Below, piece by piece: positions 1-13,100 of a DNA stretch of 64,000 nt; the first letter of the stretch is position 1; each line of letters opens with the position of its first letter. The notes under the pieces are model-generated. The model worked only from the letters and a program-made list of their open reading frames with translations, searched no databases and was not told the DNA's origin. The stretch comes from Ottelia alismoides (taxonomy: Eukaryota; Streptophyta; Magnoliopsida; Alismatales; Hydrocharitaceae), in contig JAZKJV010000150.1 in the NCBI GenBank assembly GCA_037367405.1, positions 1,054,001-1,118,000 of the forward strand, read 5' to 3'. Made by a program: the position numbers and the translations under genes.

Positions 1-52
1 ACATAGCCGAGCATATCAGTCGATGCTTTACATGTTAGATGGTGAAGGAAGA

Positions 53-590
53 GCACTAGAGGCCCCCTCGCTTACTACAACCCCTTTCCATCCCGGTGTG
101 GAAGTGAGAGAGCATCTCCATGGATTTTGTCACATCATTACCGTGCACCCCAAGCGGGCACGATGTGATATGGGTGATCATTAACCGATTGACCAAGTTA
201 TCCCATTTTATTCCGACTAACATGATATGTACACCAGTTGAGCTAGTCAGATTTTACATCCAACATGTTATTCGGCTGCACGGGATACCCATGGAGGTTG
301 TGTTGGACAGAGATTTACTCTTCACTTCACCGAACTGGAGAGAGTTCATGAGAGACTTATGGACCGAGCTACGCCTTAGTTCGGCTTACCATCCCCAGAT
401 AGATGAGCAGTCCGAAAGGACCATTCAGACCTTAGAGGACTAGCTATGGGCATGTGTTGTTGAGTAGAATGGATCATGAGAGGATCACCTCCACTAGTTG
501 AGTTAACATATAACAACAACTACCGTGCCAGCATAGGCATGGCATCTTTTGAGGCCTTGTATGGGAAGTGATGCATCACTCCCTTGTGTT
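53..590 (+). pseudogene. Ty3/gypsy (chromovirus-like) integrase remnant
   Basis: Fragment of a retrotransposon integrase core, the enzyme that inserts element cDNA into the host genome. The open part (120-443) begins MDFVTSLPCTPSGHD, the usual first-Asp segment of plant Ty3/gypsy integrases. It continues with VLDRDLLFTS (second Asp) and AYHPQIDEQSERTIQTLED (glutamate region). Related coding can be read upstream from about 53 in another frame and downstream to about 590 (FEALYGK-like), with several stops after 443. No RT, LTR or primer site lies beside it. It is a truncated, dead copy; family assignment is firm, lineage less so. An unrelated antisense RT fragment abuts its right end. Confidence 0.85.
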
Positions 591-594
591 CTCC

Positions 595-2078
595 TTTATC
601 AAACTATGTAGTAGCTCGTTCCATGTATGCGGGTTGACATGTCCTTAAGAAAAACATGAGCTTGGCAGTATCCATACAAGACCGTAATAAAAGTTCACTT
701 TGTGGATCATCCAACTGAGGAAGTAAATGCATTAAGTCAACAGCTTTGGTAGCCATCATCATAGCCAAGTCTTCAACAAAGTCTTTGTCCCTATTCATTG
801 TTCCTCCAAGTAACCTCGCACCTAGCACTGACCTCTCAATATCTATGGGAAAGAAAGCTTTACGAATCTTCTGACCATCACATGAATGTCAGAAAAACTC
901 TATTTTTTTGATATTCACAATAAGCCCCATCACTGGATCCTTGCGTTGTATAATGTTAAGTGCCGTGGCGACCTCCCAGGGGCGGAACCAGGAATTTAAT
1001 GAAGGGGGGGCAACTAAACAAAATAAAGGATAGAGGGAGATAAAGTGAGCAAAGGCAATTTTCTAACAAAATATACAGACATAGGATTCGAACCCTGGTT
1101 TGTCAGTTGGAGAAATCAAGACATTGCCAATGAGACAATCAGCATTTAGTGATTCTATTTGACATTGTTTGCTATATATTTAACACTTAAGCAGGGGCCA
1201 TATCAAAATTTTATAACATTATATAAGAGAAATGTAACAATTAAGGAGGGGCCATGGCCCCCCCAAACTATATACTAGTTCCGCCCCTGCGACCTCCAAT
1301 GTGTCTCCAATGATAGTACCATCATCAAGATACCAAGTATGGAGCAGGAGTTTGCAATTATCTCTGATCTCATGAATAAGTGGATGCAATGCTAGAGGAA
1401 AAAGAAGTGAGTCTAAAAGATCACCTTGCTGAACTCCAGTGGTTGATCTTATATGATTGTCTCTAACGTACAATCTGGCGATGAGAGCATATATAAATTC
1501 TACCCATGAAGAGATAGATGGACATCTCCTCCTAACTTCACAGAGCATCAAAGATCTATCCATCATGTTGAAAGCATTAGAAAAATCTACTGTAAGCATA
1601 GAGAGAGAGACCCATCACCGTGCATCTTGCTCAAAAGTTGGTTGGTGATGTATAAGATGGCTTCCGCTCCTCTACATACACCAATCCCAAATTAAAAGTC
1701 ATTGAGATACTTAGACATCTCTTTGCCCACCCCTGTCATACCAACTTTGGAAGCCTCCAGATAGTGCCTACAACAATAGGATGTATGTCATTGTCAGGTT
1801 TGAGCAGTGGAGTAAGAGGTGCAGAGGCTACAAACTCAGCCAAACTCAAGGGGCATCTCCACCTAGCCATAAATTAACTACTAACGAGATAGTATGTAGG
1901 AGATCAGTAGCAACCATCGACCCCTCCCTGCAAAGCGGCAAAGGGCATCTAAAATGTGTTGAGCTCTCATACCACCTCTGCTACATGATGTCCCTTTAGG
2001 AAAAGATTTGATAACCTGTAAAATAGTATCAACTGTAAAATGAGTATATGAAAGTAAGATATTTGTAAAATTATTCAA
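595..2078 (-). pseudogene. Non-LTR-type reverse transcriptase pseudogene, antisense
   Basis: Read on the minus strand from about 2078 to 595, this is a degenerate RVT_1-type reverse transcriptase. Landmarks in order are FPKGTSCSRGGMRAQHILDA (about 2010-1920), a LTPLLKPDND-like stretch (about 1800), LTVDFSNAFNMMDRS (catalytic Asp motif, about 1590), TGVQQGD (about 1430), WYLDDGTIIGD (the xxDD motif, about 1330) and the C-terminal LLPQLDDPQSELLLRSCM (about 720). Frames change several times and stops are frequent, so it cannot encode a working enzyme. The frame across 1290/976 is restored if the MITE at 977-1289 and one target-site copy are ignored, so the MITE landed in an already recognisable RT sequence. 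No poly-A tail or endonuclease domain was found. The family resembles stand-alone RT proteins annotated in many plant genomes. Confidence 0.8.
977..1289. mobile_element. hAT-like MITE with perfect 8-bp TSD
   Basis: A 313-bp non-coding element. The left end reads CAGGGGCGGAACCAGG and the right end, reverse-complemented, reads CAGGGGCGGAACTAGT, so the terminal inverted repeats match over about 13 bp. It is flanked by the exact 8-bp direct repeat CGACCTCC at 969-976 and 1290-1297. CAGGG-type ends with an 8-bp duplication are typical of hAT-superfamily MITEs. It has no coding capacity and sits inside the antisense RT pseudogene. Confidence 0.92.
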
Positions 2079-2805
2079 TGTTCCAAATCATTAACAGTAT
2101 GTTATTGTGTCTGCATTTCATTGCTTCAATAGTTCAAAGTCTCTTCAATTTTATTATATTTTATCTACTTCCACGAGTGATCCTTTCATCTCCTTCAGAC
2201 TTATAGTTATTTAATTGTATCCATACTCCAGGACAACCAAGCTGCATAACTTCTATTATTTATATCTATCCTTATCCCAGCCATCAAAACACTCTGATTT
2301 ACTCAATTTACCTTGGTTCTGGAGTTGCAACTTTTATTTGTTTACTCCTATCAAAGGTTAGCAGCATATGTCCTCATTGTCCTGCTGTAGTCAGACCCTT
2401 GTTCATTTAAATTCACCCTGCAGTGTGTCCATTTAATGAATATAAACCAGATGTCAAAAATCTAGAACCTCTTCCTTTGATGCATGTGTTCAATCCTAGC
2501 ATTACCAATCACTTAAAGCCTCTAGATCTCAACTTTTTTACTCTTTTCTTGCCTTTCACTGTCATCCCCCTCTTGTTTTCGGTATCACCCCTGCCCGAGG
2601 CTTGTGCTATTTCCATAATGCATTCGGGAGGAGATTCAAGCTGTTGTATGCTTTTCCTAGGCTCCCATGAGAAAGGAGAGAGAGACGGAAGAAAAAGGAA
2701 AGAGAGAAATGAGGATGATGAAGATCAATTTTTTTTTTTACATAAGGATTCGATTTATAAACTTTTTTTTCCATTTTAATCCTTTGGCCATCATATCATC
2801 TCTGT
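2079..2805. other. Intergenic stretch, no gene seen
   Basis: No supported gene. The longer open frames here lack recognisable domains and cross a GA-rich tract near 2665-2720 and T-runs near 2730-2775. The last 8 bases (2798-2805) are the left target duplication of the neighbouring hAT-like element. Confidence 0.5.
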
Positions 2806-3761
2806 TAGGGGTGGAGCATTGTGTCAGACTGACCCGAACCCGACTTGGACCCGAGCCGCAATAGCTCGGATCGACCCGACTTGGACCCGAGCCGCAATAG
2901 CTCGGATCGACCCGAACCCGATATGTATATGGGCTGGGCCTGGGTCTTCACTTTGGCTATTTTTCAAGGACGGGCCGGGCCGGACTCAAACCTGACTTGG
3001 CCCAGACAAACCCGACCTGGCCCAATGTTAATGCGGTGCCCCTTTTGCTTGGGATTTGCATGGCAAATTTGTAGGAGCTATTTGTAAAATCAATAGGCCT
3101 TGTTGGTCGTGGGTTTCTTATATTCAGGCACTTTTCTAAGATTGAGCAGTGAAATTGTAAAGATGCGATGTAATCTAAATTCTGATTACGTGATGGGGAT
3201 GATGGTTAATATGGATATAAATGCTAAGCTTAGTTGGATATGGATTTCGACGCTACTCCATGTTGTGCGTTAAGAGGAAATGTTATAGTATGTATGCAAA
3301 CCTGGAAAGCCTAATTCTGTTGCATATTTTCTTGTCAAGAAATTTCAAACTATTTGATTTTTGAAGAAAAAAAAGAGTAGGATAGGTACTCAGTAGATGC
3401 ACAACTTGTTTATTTAGCTACGGTATACATAAAATTATGAACATGACAATTCATCTTTATACATAGATCATGCTATATAAAAAATGTTTTTTTCCTGAAA
3501 AACCTTTGCATTCCTCTCGAACTTGGCCATGACACTGCGACCAACATAAAAATGTTTGCATAAAAGCATCTGTAAAATAATATGTTGGCGGGTCGAGCCC
3601 GACTCAAACTCAAACCCGACCCTACGGGCTCTGGGCCGAGCCTAGACCCCCCGAATTGGCAAAAGTTCGGACCTCAACCCAGCCCAAGGTCCGTGAAAAT
3701 TTGCTGGGCCCAAGTCAAGCCTTTGCGGGTTGGGTCGGGTCGAATCCAATACTTCACCCTA
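2806..3761. mobile_element. hAT-like non-autonomous element (956 bp)
   Basis: The left end reads TAGGGGTGGAGCATTG and the right end, reverse-complemented, reads TAGGGTGAAGTATTG. These are imperfect terminal inverted repeats of the TAGGG(T)G type. Flanks are ATCTCTGT (2798-2805) and ATCTCTGC (3762-3769), an 8-bp target duplication with one mismatch. Both ends are rich in GGGTCGGG/CCCGACC-type repeats. Near the left end a 36-bp unit (about 2839-2874) is repeated in tandem (2875-2910). The middle is AT-rich and has no transposase. The right end is about 250 bp upstream of the LPA3 TATA box. Confidence 0.82.
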
Positions 3762-4009
3762 ATCTCTGCCACTTTGACCTCCAACAGGAAACGGTAGAAG
3801 TTGTCTTATAAGGGTCACCCTATAGTTATGAATTAAGCAAGAATGTACTAACGTTATTGACAAAGTTTGAAGGAACAAACGTGCGTACACACTTTTACTC
3901 TTCCTCACTCTTTCACTTTTTCATTGTCATCTTCCCAACTAAGCAAGTAATCATAGTTCTTACTTCTTAGCATGTAATGTATAAATTAAAGTGTTTATAC
4001 GGACACTAA

Positions 4010-4017
4010 TATAAAAA
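4010..4017 (+). promoter_or_regulatory. Probable TATA box of LPA3
   Basis: TATAAAAA lies about 100 bp upstream of the LPA3 start codon, a normal plant spacing once a short 5' leader is allowed. No other TATA-like sequence is as well placed. Assignment is by position and sequence only. Confidence 0.55.
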
Positions 4018-4069
4018 ACCCCAGATTCTGATCCGTTTCCTATCTTCAGCTCTCTCACTCAACGGCTAA

Positions 4070-4085
4070 AACACACACACACACA

Positions 4086-4111
<26 letters not shown>
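4070..4111 (+). repeat. (CA)n(CT)n microsatellite in LPA3 5' leader
   Basis: A run of AC dinucleotides followed directly by about 13 CT dinucleotides ends 3 bp before the LPA3 ATG. CT-rich tracts in 5' leaders are common in plants and can affect transcription or translation. The repeat is probably polymorphic. Confidence 0.85.
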
Positions 4112-4114
<3 letters not shown>

Positions 4115-4116
<2 letters not shown>

Positions 4117-7100
4117 GGCGTTCTGCAGTCCAACAACAGCAGCAACGCCTTCCTCTTCTCGAGCACTCACTCCATCTTCTCCCAAAGCTCCTCCGTCTTC
4201 TCCACTTCTCACTCCGCTTCGGCCCCTTAACCTCCGTCCTCCCCCTCTCCTCCCGCCGCAACGCCGCGCACCGCCGCCCCTCCCCCGCCTCCGGCCCCGC
4301 GCCGCCGCCGCCTCCGGTGAAGATGATTTCTCTGGGGTTGCCGTCTACAAGCCGAGGTCCTACGAGGTCCTCGCCTCCGACGCTGCCCGCTCCCTCGCCC
4401 GCGCCCTCGACGACGGCATGACCCGCCTCGAGATCGACTTCCCGTGAGCTTTCTTTTCCCTACGATTGTTTTATTTACTGGACGTGTGAGGTTTCTTTTC
4501 ATATCATCTTGTTTTTAAGAAAGATGATTATCTACTGGAAATTCAAGTCGGCATTCCCCACAATATCCTCCATCTATCTTAGTTTTGTTGAAGTTTGAAG
4601 TAGAAATAGGCCAAGTAACGATCAACAGGTGCTTTAGTGAGTTCGAATTTGACGGGTATGGTGTTAGGAGTGGTTATAATTATACTTGCTGGCTCCTCTC
4701 TGCCTCACCCCTAGGCTTGCTGAAGGGGAAACAAAACCATCATTATGGATGAGAGGCTTCACCCCCAATGGGAGCGGTTGCAGTCGTGGAACACAGTTGC
4801 TTCGGGTTATCTGAGTTGTTAGGATTCGTGGTACTTCAACAATACCGATTCCAATAGCACCCTACTTATCCTCATACATGCCTCATTACACATGTAGCTT
4901 ACAGTTGATGCAATATGTGGTAGATTACAAAGTCATCTACTATGTATGACATTGGAGAATTATTATTACATTTGGAAGTTGTAAGATAACATTGACAATA
5001 ATAGATAGATCTACATAGGAACTCATGATTCTGATGGGAAAAACTAACAAGGTAACTATCTACTATCTATTTACGCTTAACATCAAACTTGCAATGCATT
5101 ACAAGTTACAACTTCTTTTGTTAATTGCATATTTTACCTTTTAGGACATATTAACAATTTTCGTGTGATGGTTGATCTATATTTGCTTTTATCATAAAAC
5201 TTATCATGCATTACGCTGTCTTTTATTAGTTGCATATTTTACTTTATAGGACATTAGAACACTTCACCATATGATGGTTGATGTAGTACCAATAAAACTT
5301 CACTCTTCTTTTATAGCTATAACCGTACATTTCTATATTCTTTATAGATTAAGAAGTATGGGAGTCAATTTCTAATATGATTATATTTTTAGAGATTTTA
5401 AAAGCATCATATTATTAATTTATTTCGATGATTTTGACAATTTTTGCAATATATCCTCGATATATCCTCTTCTAGACTTGAAGGAATGTGATGTATTATT
5501 ATTTGAAGCTATGCTTGGATCGATCCTAGTAGGTTGGAAACTTAGTGGTTTGGCAGTTTGATCGATAGGGGATTCATTAATCGTCAATGCTGATTTTACT
5601 AACCATATGCTAGAGTTTGGCTTTGACTGTTCATTCATTTTAATGGCACGAGTAGCCACATGGGTTTTCATATTGTCTCCAAGGAAAACTATAGCTAGGA
5701 ATAAATAACAACTTACCAAATAATAATCATTCCTTAGGTTCACATCATTTCCATGGTGGATATGATGTATGGGTCCTTGTACTATTTCTCCACCCCTTCT
5801 CCCCATTTAGGCCTTTCATAATAAACATGTTCTCTTTTTCCAAAACTTAATTCCAATTAAGGTTCCTCCATACTAAACATGGTCTAATTTCTCAACAACA
5901 TTAATCCAATTAAGGTACTTGATTACTCATTAAATTTCTTTCTTTAAAAAACGATGAATAAAACATGACATTAATGCAATTTTTATCATTCCACATTGGA
6001 TGAAACTTATAGTTGTTTAGCCTTTTTAATTTAAATAACATTTTATGAAAGGAAAAAGGGTGGGCACCGGGAATACACATACCTTAATTTAAATAACATT
6101 TGCACCCATGAAATTGATTTCTTTTTAGTCTGAAGGTATACCTGCTATTCATCTTGTGGTGTAAGGTTCTGTGAACAAACATGAACTGCATTTGTATTGT
6201 TACTGAAATGAAGATATTTGGATTTGGTCTGAACCTTGACTTTGAACAAACCTTTTGGCTCCTCATTGAAGATAAAGTTCTCGTTTTACGATGCTGCAAG
6301 GGTTGGTATGCCCACCTTCACTTTGTATCATATTTGTCTGTTTTAACTCAGCATTGAGAATCATGAAAAGTTATTTTGGAATCTTCTAATTTCACAGTAA
6401 TTTCTAGATTCAAAGGTGTAGGAGGTATATATAATGGAGATATTCATTGTCTTTTTATTACTCTTTGTTAGTTCCATACACTATTGAAACACTGTGTGAG
6501 TTTTTTCTACTAGACTTACCATTTTTTGTGTGTTTCTTCCTATCTATGGCCATCTCTTCCGGACTCAATTCTAAGGCCTTTGCCGAGCAACATTTCGTCT
6601 TACAAGGTGTGTCTTTTACTACCATTATACACTTTCAGGGCTAGACTTTTATATGTGATCTGGTTTTGTTTTTATCTTCCATAGAATTCTATGGTTCTAT
6701 AACCCTGCCTTTTATTATTTCATTTTCTAATAAACAACAATCACTATAACTGGAGCTGTTCAATTCTACTTACGTGGAGAATTAAATGATTCAGTAGTTG
6801 TTATTATTTATACAGAAAATTTTCAGCTAAAATGTTACTGAAATTCAATTTTAGACAAAATCACACTAGTCCCAGATAATTATACTATATGATCAACACG
6901 AAAACACCTCTAAAACAAGAAGTCCTTTCACTCGTCGTGCTCCATGGATTGCCCTTCCTCCAATGGGCTGTTGCATAACAAGGGTGTATCATTCTCTGGA
7001 ATGAACATGTATTTTAGCATCACCATAATGAAGTATTATTATTTCTTGCACATTGACCAACGATGATGAGAGTTTTGCTATTTTTTGGACTTTCTTTTAT

Positions 7101-10100
7101 GTCTCTTATATGTTTCTTTATCTGTAACTTTTGCTTTTGATCTTCTCTATATATGAGATTGTTAAGATGTTGGTTTGGACAATTGATCCCAATTTTCTAT
7201 ATAGTATCAGGGCAGTATCAGGGCACCCATCTTAAATCGTGCTTCCAGACCTCTGTTGAAATTCTAGCCCATCACAAACTGCCAACCACCGCAATCCATC
7301 CCTTCGCACCTTCTGGGCTGTCACTCCCCGTACCGTTGCTACCCTCCCTCTAGGCTGCCACCATCTATAGGTGAAATTTAAGATATAAATATGAATGTAT
7401 AAAAATATATAAGGAGGGTTAGATAATACCGGATTTGATGAGACGAACCAACTTGCCGAGGCGTGCAAAATGCACTGACATTAAGAATAGATTCGTACCT
7501 CCCACGGAAATTCCGACGGTGCAACCGGTATTGGTACGACTACTCTCCAGGATACAACGGCGAGATCTCAATGGGTATGCACGTACCAACATCGAGATCT
7601 ATTGAGCAACAATAGATCGTTCCTTCAAGAATAGACTCACTCAAAAGAGTAGAAGAGATTAACAATTGTGTGTATTTTTCATAAACGAACACCATATATA
7701 TATAAAGCTAAGTTATGTAACGTTGGAGCATTCACTATCAATTTAATTGATATAACTTAATGCAAACATAAAGGCCTTAAAAATATAAGGCACCAAATTA
7801 ACTCCAGGGTGAAGTAACGTGCAATCTTTTTGCATGATAAAAACTAATAATGACCATGCAATAAAAGGATGTTAATAAGAGGGTAAAATGTATTTAAAAT
7901 AAATGGTAAAAAACCAACACCATCAACTCCTCTCCGGACTGTCGCCTCCTAATTTGGTGGCTGCCTCTGCAACACCTGGACGCTGTCCACAAATCGCCCG
8001 AGCATCATTGCCATACTTACAAGGGCATCTAACCGTGTGCTTCTAGGGCATGTAGCCCCAATTCGTCTTTGGGGGGCTTCCGCCACCAATCCTGATTGCA
8101 ACAACTTTATTTTATGGAAACAACGCTCATTATGACCTTTTGAAAGGTGCTAAGAGGTCTCAAGGTAATGCAGTTGCAAGGAAGGTTCAGGAATGCATTT
8201 TGTGGATTTGTTTGGACAAGTCACCGCATAGAGACTATGCAGAATAATGAGAGTATGCAGAGAATATACTATTTTTTGTGGTTTTACGTTCTTTAATTTA
8301 AAATAAAAGATTTTACACTCGTGCCCTTCCAAACTTTGCCAATAACTTGCCTACTTTTTTTGTAATAACATCCGTACTCCCAAAACATTTTAATAACATT
8401 TATGCCATTATTATTAATCTATGTTGGTCGAACCATCAGAGATGACGACAAAATGACTAAAAAATAAACTTTTTAAAGTTTCTTCTTAGTCCTCTTCATT
8501 TTCATCCATTCTATCTTCTTTAACCTTCAACCTACGCCCTTTCTCCTCTATGCTCAAGGAACTTGGAACAACATGACATGATCTGCACAGTTGCAGCCGG
8601 TCCATCCATTGGCGAGCCAAATATATGTTACCACTTTAGAACCCGTCACGTGACCAGCATGATGGGTCCTTGTGTGACGATTGTCGGGGAGGACTTCTAG
8701 TTCTTGTCATTGCCTACGTCATAGTTGAAGTTTGTATTATTTTGAATGTTTCTCTTTCATTTGTGTTCTAAACTTAGAGACTTTTGTGTAATTTTGGTAC
8801 CCCTATCCATTTTGATATGGAACGGAATGAACAATGAAATATTTTCTTAAAACTCTCAAGATGGTATCATAGCTTGTAGTTGTGCCCTAGGGTACGATCT
8901 TTGAGTTTCCTGTTTAGTCCTACATCATCTATAAGTGGGACTATGGTATGTTTATGGAGCTATATAAGAAGCCTTATACCCCCTTTAACCTTGAGAGTCA
9001 CAGTAGAAGATCCGACCCTAGAGGTCTTCTCCCGTGATTTCATCTCCCTCACAGAGTATCGTTCCACACAAATCTTGAGTGTTCTTCAATGTTCTTATTA
9101 TTTTGATTATCGATTCTGCTTTCACATTATTTATTACAACAAGACACTTAACATAAAAGCTATTTCTTTACTTTAATACATATCCATGAACCATAGCAAC
9201 TATTTAAGTACGAGTAATACGTATCCAGTAACTATTGAAGTATGTTGAGATATTTGTTATCATTATTATTGTTTTTCTTATTTTATATTCTTTTGTCCTC
9301 ATCTTGTGATTTGCCCAATAGGTTCCTCTCCTATATAAGAGAACCCTAGGGGCACTCATTAATGCAGGGATCGCCATATCGCGATATATCGTCGATATAT
9401 CGGCGATATATCGGTATCGACAGGTCACCGATATATCGCCGATATGCACGATATCGGGTATCGACAGGCCAAAATAGCACAATGGATACCGGGTTTCAGC
9501 GATATGCGTCGATATATCGCCGATATATCGGCGATATATCGGTATCGACATTGTATCGAAACGATATCGATACCGATATTTCCTTCCTTGCATTAATGCA
9601 ATTCATTCTTTCCCTCTACATGGTATCGAAGTGATTGTCTAGACCAGAGTTCTCGTATCCCACCCTAACCCTACACCCCCCACGCCGCCGGGCACTAAGA
9701 GCGCCGCCGAGGACCCTCCAGGCCGCTGCTGCAGCCCACTATTGGCCCTCCGGCTGCTGCAGGCCGTCGTTGGGCCCTTAGGCACCGCCAGGCCCCTTCC
9801 GCAGCTACCGCAGTCGCCGCGTTGGGCCCCCAGCTGTCGTGTTGGGCTCCCGCCGCTGCTAGGGCCCTCCCGCGGCCACCGTGCAATGCTGGGATCCGAT
9901 CCCAGATTGTCGTCAGGCCCTCCCAGGCCGTGGTAATCCATCCCGGGCATCTTCACGCACCTCTACGAGTCGATCTGCAGTTTGGATTGGTCTGATTTTG
10001 ACTGGAAAACGCGATTCCAGGCCTATAAATCATGTTTTCCTCCCTAGCAAGCAACGCCGATTGATGCGGATGGTTGTATGAGTCTATACGTATAACCAAT

Positions 10101-13100
10101 CTTCCATATGGTTGTGTAAACTCGTTCATATCGGTCTAACTCCCCAATTGAGTTCCGTTGTTTGGTCGTCTTCCATCATGCCAGAGAACAAGGGTGATAT
10201 TTTTCGTATGAAGCCTTTAAGGGCCTGGCTCCCGTCGCTAAGATGGATGGGACAACTATGAGTTGTGGTCCATGCAGTTTCTCACCCTCATGCAGTACAA
10301 CAAAAGGAGCATATCCTGACAGATCCAGAGCCAACGGATAAGACTGGGGCAAATGCTTCTTGGAAGCAAGATGACGCGTATGCGCGTGTTTGGCTTTGTG
10401 TGACCCTCACCACAGAAATAGCCAATGATATTCTGACTCATCCCACTGCCAAGGTGATGTGGGACACTTTGGCATCCACATATGCTCAAGCGAAGAATGA
10501 GGCCAAGATTCTTCAGCTGCAGTTTGATATCTACAATGTCAAGCAGAATGACCACCCTCTGCATGTTTACTACTCTTCGCTTCGTGGCATGTTTGAGAAG
10601 CTTCAAAGCTACATGTCTATTACGACATCTACTGTGCAGCAGAAGACGTATATGAACTCCATGATGGTTGGAGTCTTCATGGCTGGACTTGATACAGAAT
10701 ATTATGTTGCGCGTAATCAACTTCTTACTGGAGCTACCATACCTCTCATAGAGGAAGCCTATAGCCGTCTTAGCCAGATCATCATGCCTTCGATAACCAC
10801 TTCTTTGCCCTCTTCAACGATGACCGCATCTCGTGGTCGAGGGGGGGCTGTCCAGTACAAAGGACGCACCCCTCGAGACAAAGGCGGTGGGCACCAGCGC
10901 GATCCTTGCATCTACTATCACAAGCCTGGACATGCAGAGGATACATGTTACCAGAAGCATGGATATCTTGTTTCTAATCGAGTAGCATGGCAGATTGTGT
11001 CTTCAGAGACTTCAGCTCCCCAGACCAATCCTCGTCTGGATGATATTGTCTCTCGTATTCGAGAGATCATGACTCTTACTGCTGACACCACCACTACAGA
11101 TACCGCAGCCGCAGCTAGAGCCTCTTTGAACTCCTCAGGTATCGCTTATGCTTTTACAGGTAGTATTGATGCATACATGATAGAGTCTTATGGATTCTGG
11201 TGCTTCTCACCACCTGTGTGGAGATGGTCCTACATGGCTATACCACCTGGCAAATGGGTTGTCATTGCTAATGGCGACCACTTACTCGTTACAGGACAGG
11301 GGGAGGTGCATTTGACACCGTACATGCACCTTCAGAATGTTTTATATGCTCCTGCATTTCAGATGGATTTACTTTCCATTAGTCAGATCATTAAGGATAT
11401 GCATTGTCGTGCCATCTTTGACCCTTCGTCTTTTGTGTTTCAGGACATACTCACAGGCAGGGTGATTGGATGTGGCTGTGAGCAGCGGGGGCTCTACAGA
11501 CTGGTCCAACCTCCTCATGCTAGTGTTTCTACTATACCTACTGGACCAGTCTCTCCATATCTGTGACACCTTCGTTTTGGCCACCTTCCTCTACAAAAGC
11601 TATGCCATGTTCTCCCTCAGATTTCTATGAAATCCTCCTTTCAGTATGAGGCATGCCAGCTTGGGAAGCATCACAGTTCCTCCTTTCCATTCCGTCAGAG
11701 TCGGAGCAATTCTCACTTATTTGGGCTCCTTCATTTGGACATTTGGGGTCCGAGTCGTGCTCCTAATCACCGGGGGCATTGTTTTTATCTTGTTGCTGTC
11801 GATGATTTTTCTAGACTTTCCTGGGTCTTTTTATTGAAGAATAAGTCTGAGACTGGATCTGTGATCAAGTATTTTATTAGTGAGATAAAGAATAATTTTT
11901 CTGCCAATGTCAAATATCTCCGTTTTAATAATGCCTTGGAATTCTGCACCTTACAGCTTTCTGAGTTTCTTAGATCTCATAGCATTGTTCACCAGACCTC
12001 ATGTTCTTATACTTCACAACTGAACGATGTTGCCGACTATAAACATCGTCACTTGATGTTACCAGAACCTTGTTGATATAGAGTCATGCTCCTCACGCTT
12101 ACTGGGTGATGCTGTCCTTATTGCTTGCTATTTGGTGAACTGTATGCCTTCGTCTGTGTTAGGAGAAAAGATTCTTTTCTCGATTGCATTTCTCGAGAAG
12201 GATCTTTACTCCCTTACACCTCTTGTGTTCGGATCTTTTGCCTTTGTTCATGATGTCTCTCCAGGTCGTGACAAGCTCTCTCCTCGAGCTGTCAAGTGCA
12301 TATTGGTTGGCTACTCTCGTATCCAGAAGGGATATCGCTGCTTTGATCCGTTAAGGCAAAAATACTTTGTTAGTGCTGACGTTATTTTCTTTGGGTCTGT
12401 CATGTACTTTTCTCCTACATGTGACAAACTTGCTCAATCTGACTCTAACAATGAGATAAACATGCCTCCACCTCCTACCGTCGGTCCTCCACCACCTCCC
12501 ACTACTCCTGCTCTTCCACCACCTCCTCAGACACCACCACCACCACCACTACCTGCTCTTGTGGTTCAGTTTTTGCCACGTTTTTACTCGCAGGTCTCGC
12601 TTAGTCCCCCCTGCTCGCAGGCCTTGCCCTTCATCCAACACACCTCAGGTATGTAATGAGCATATTGTTTCTACTGATGGCAATACTGAGTTGTCTGTGC
12701 AACATGATTCTAGACAGGATGAGCAGGTGCCCTCTCCAGAGGGAAACTTACAAGCTCAAGACTTGGCAGATGATCTTGACGCATCGATTGCTCTTCAAAA
12801 GCAGAAACGTACGTGTGCTACTTACCCTCTTGTAGCCCAAGTTTCCTTGAGCAGACTGTCAGAGGATTTCAGGAGGTTTACCTTGGCACTATCACCCGTA
12901 AAGATACCACATGCATATTAGGAGGCTCTTTGGGATAGTCAGTGGAGGTTGGCTATGGAAGAAGAGATGGCTGTGCTACAGTTACGTGGTACATGGAGTC
13001 TTGTTTCTGCTCTAGTTGACGCATCCGTCGTGGGATGCAAATGGGTGTTCACCGTGAAACACCGTGCATATGGCAGGGTGGATCGCTATAAGGAGAGACT

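Noticed and set aside
2423..2779. 118-codon open frame upstream of the hAT-like element
   Set aside because: Runs through GA-rich and T-rich low-complexity sequence and matches no family I know.
4055..4502. Long antisense frames over LPA3 exon 1
   Set aside because: Shadows caused by the GC-rich first exon; Arg-rich composition is the complement of the Pro/Ser-rich sense frame.
5420..5806. 128-codon antisense open frame in LPA3 intron 1
   Set aside because: No recognisable domain or composition bias; lies in an AT-rich intron next to a local duplication. Taken as chance.
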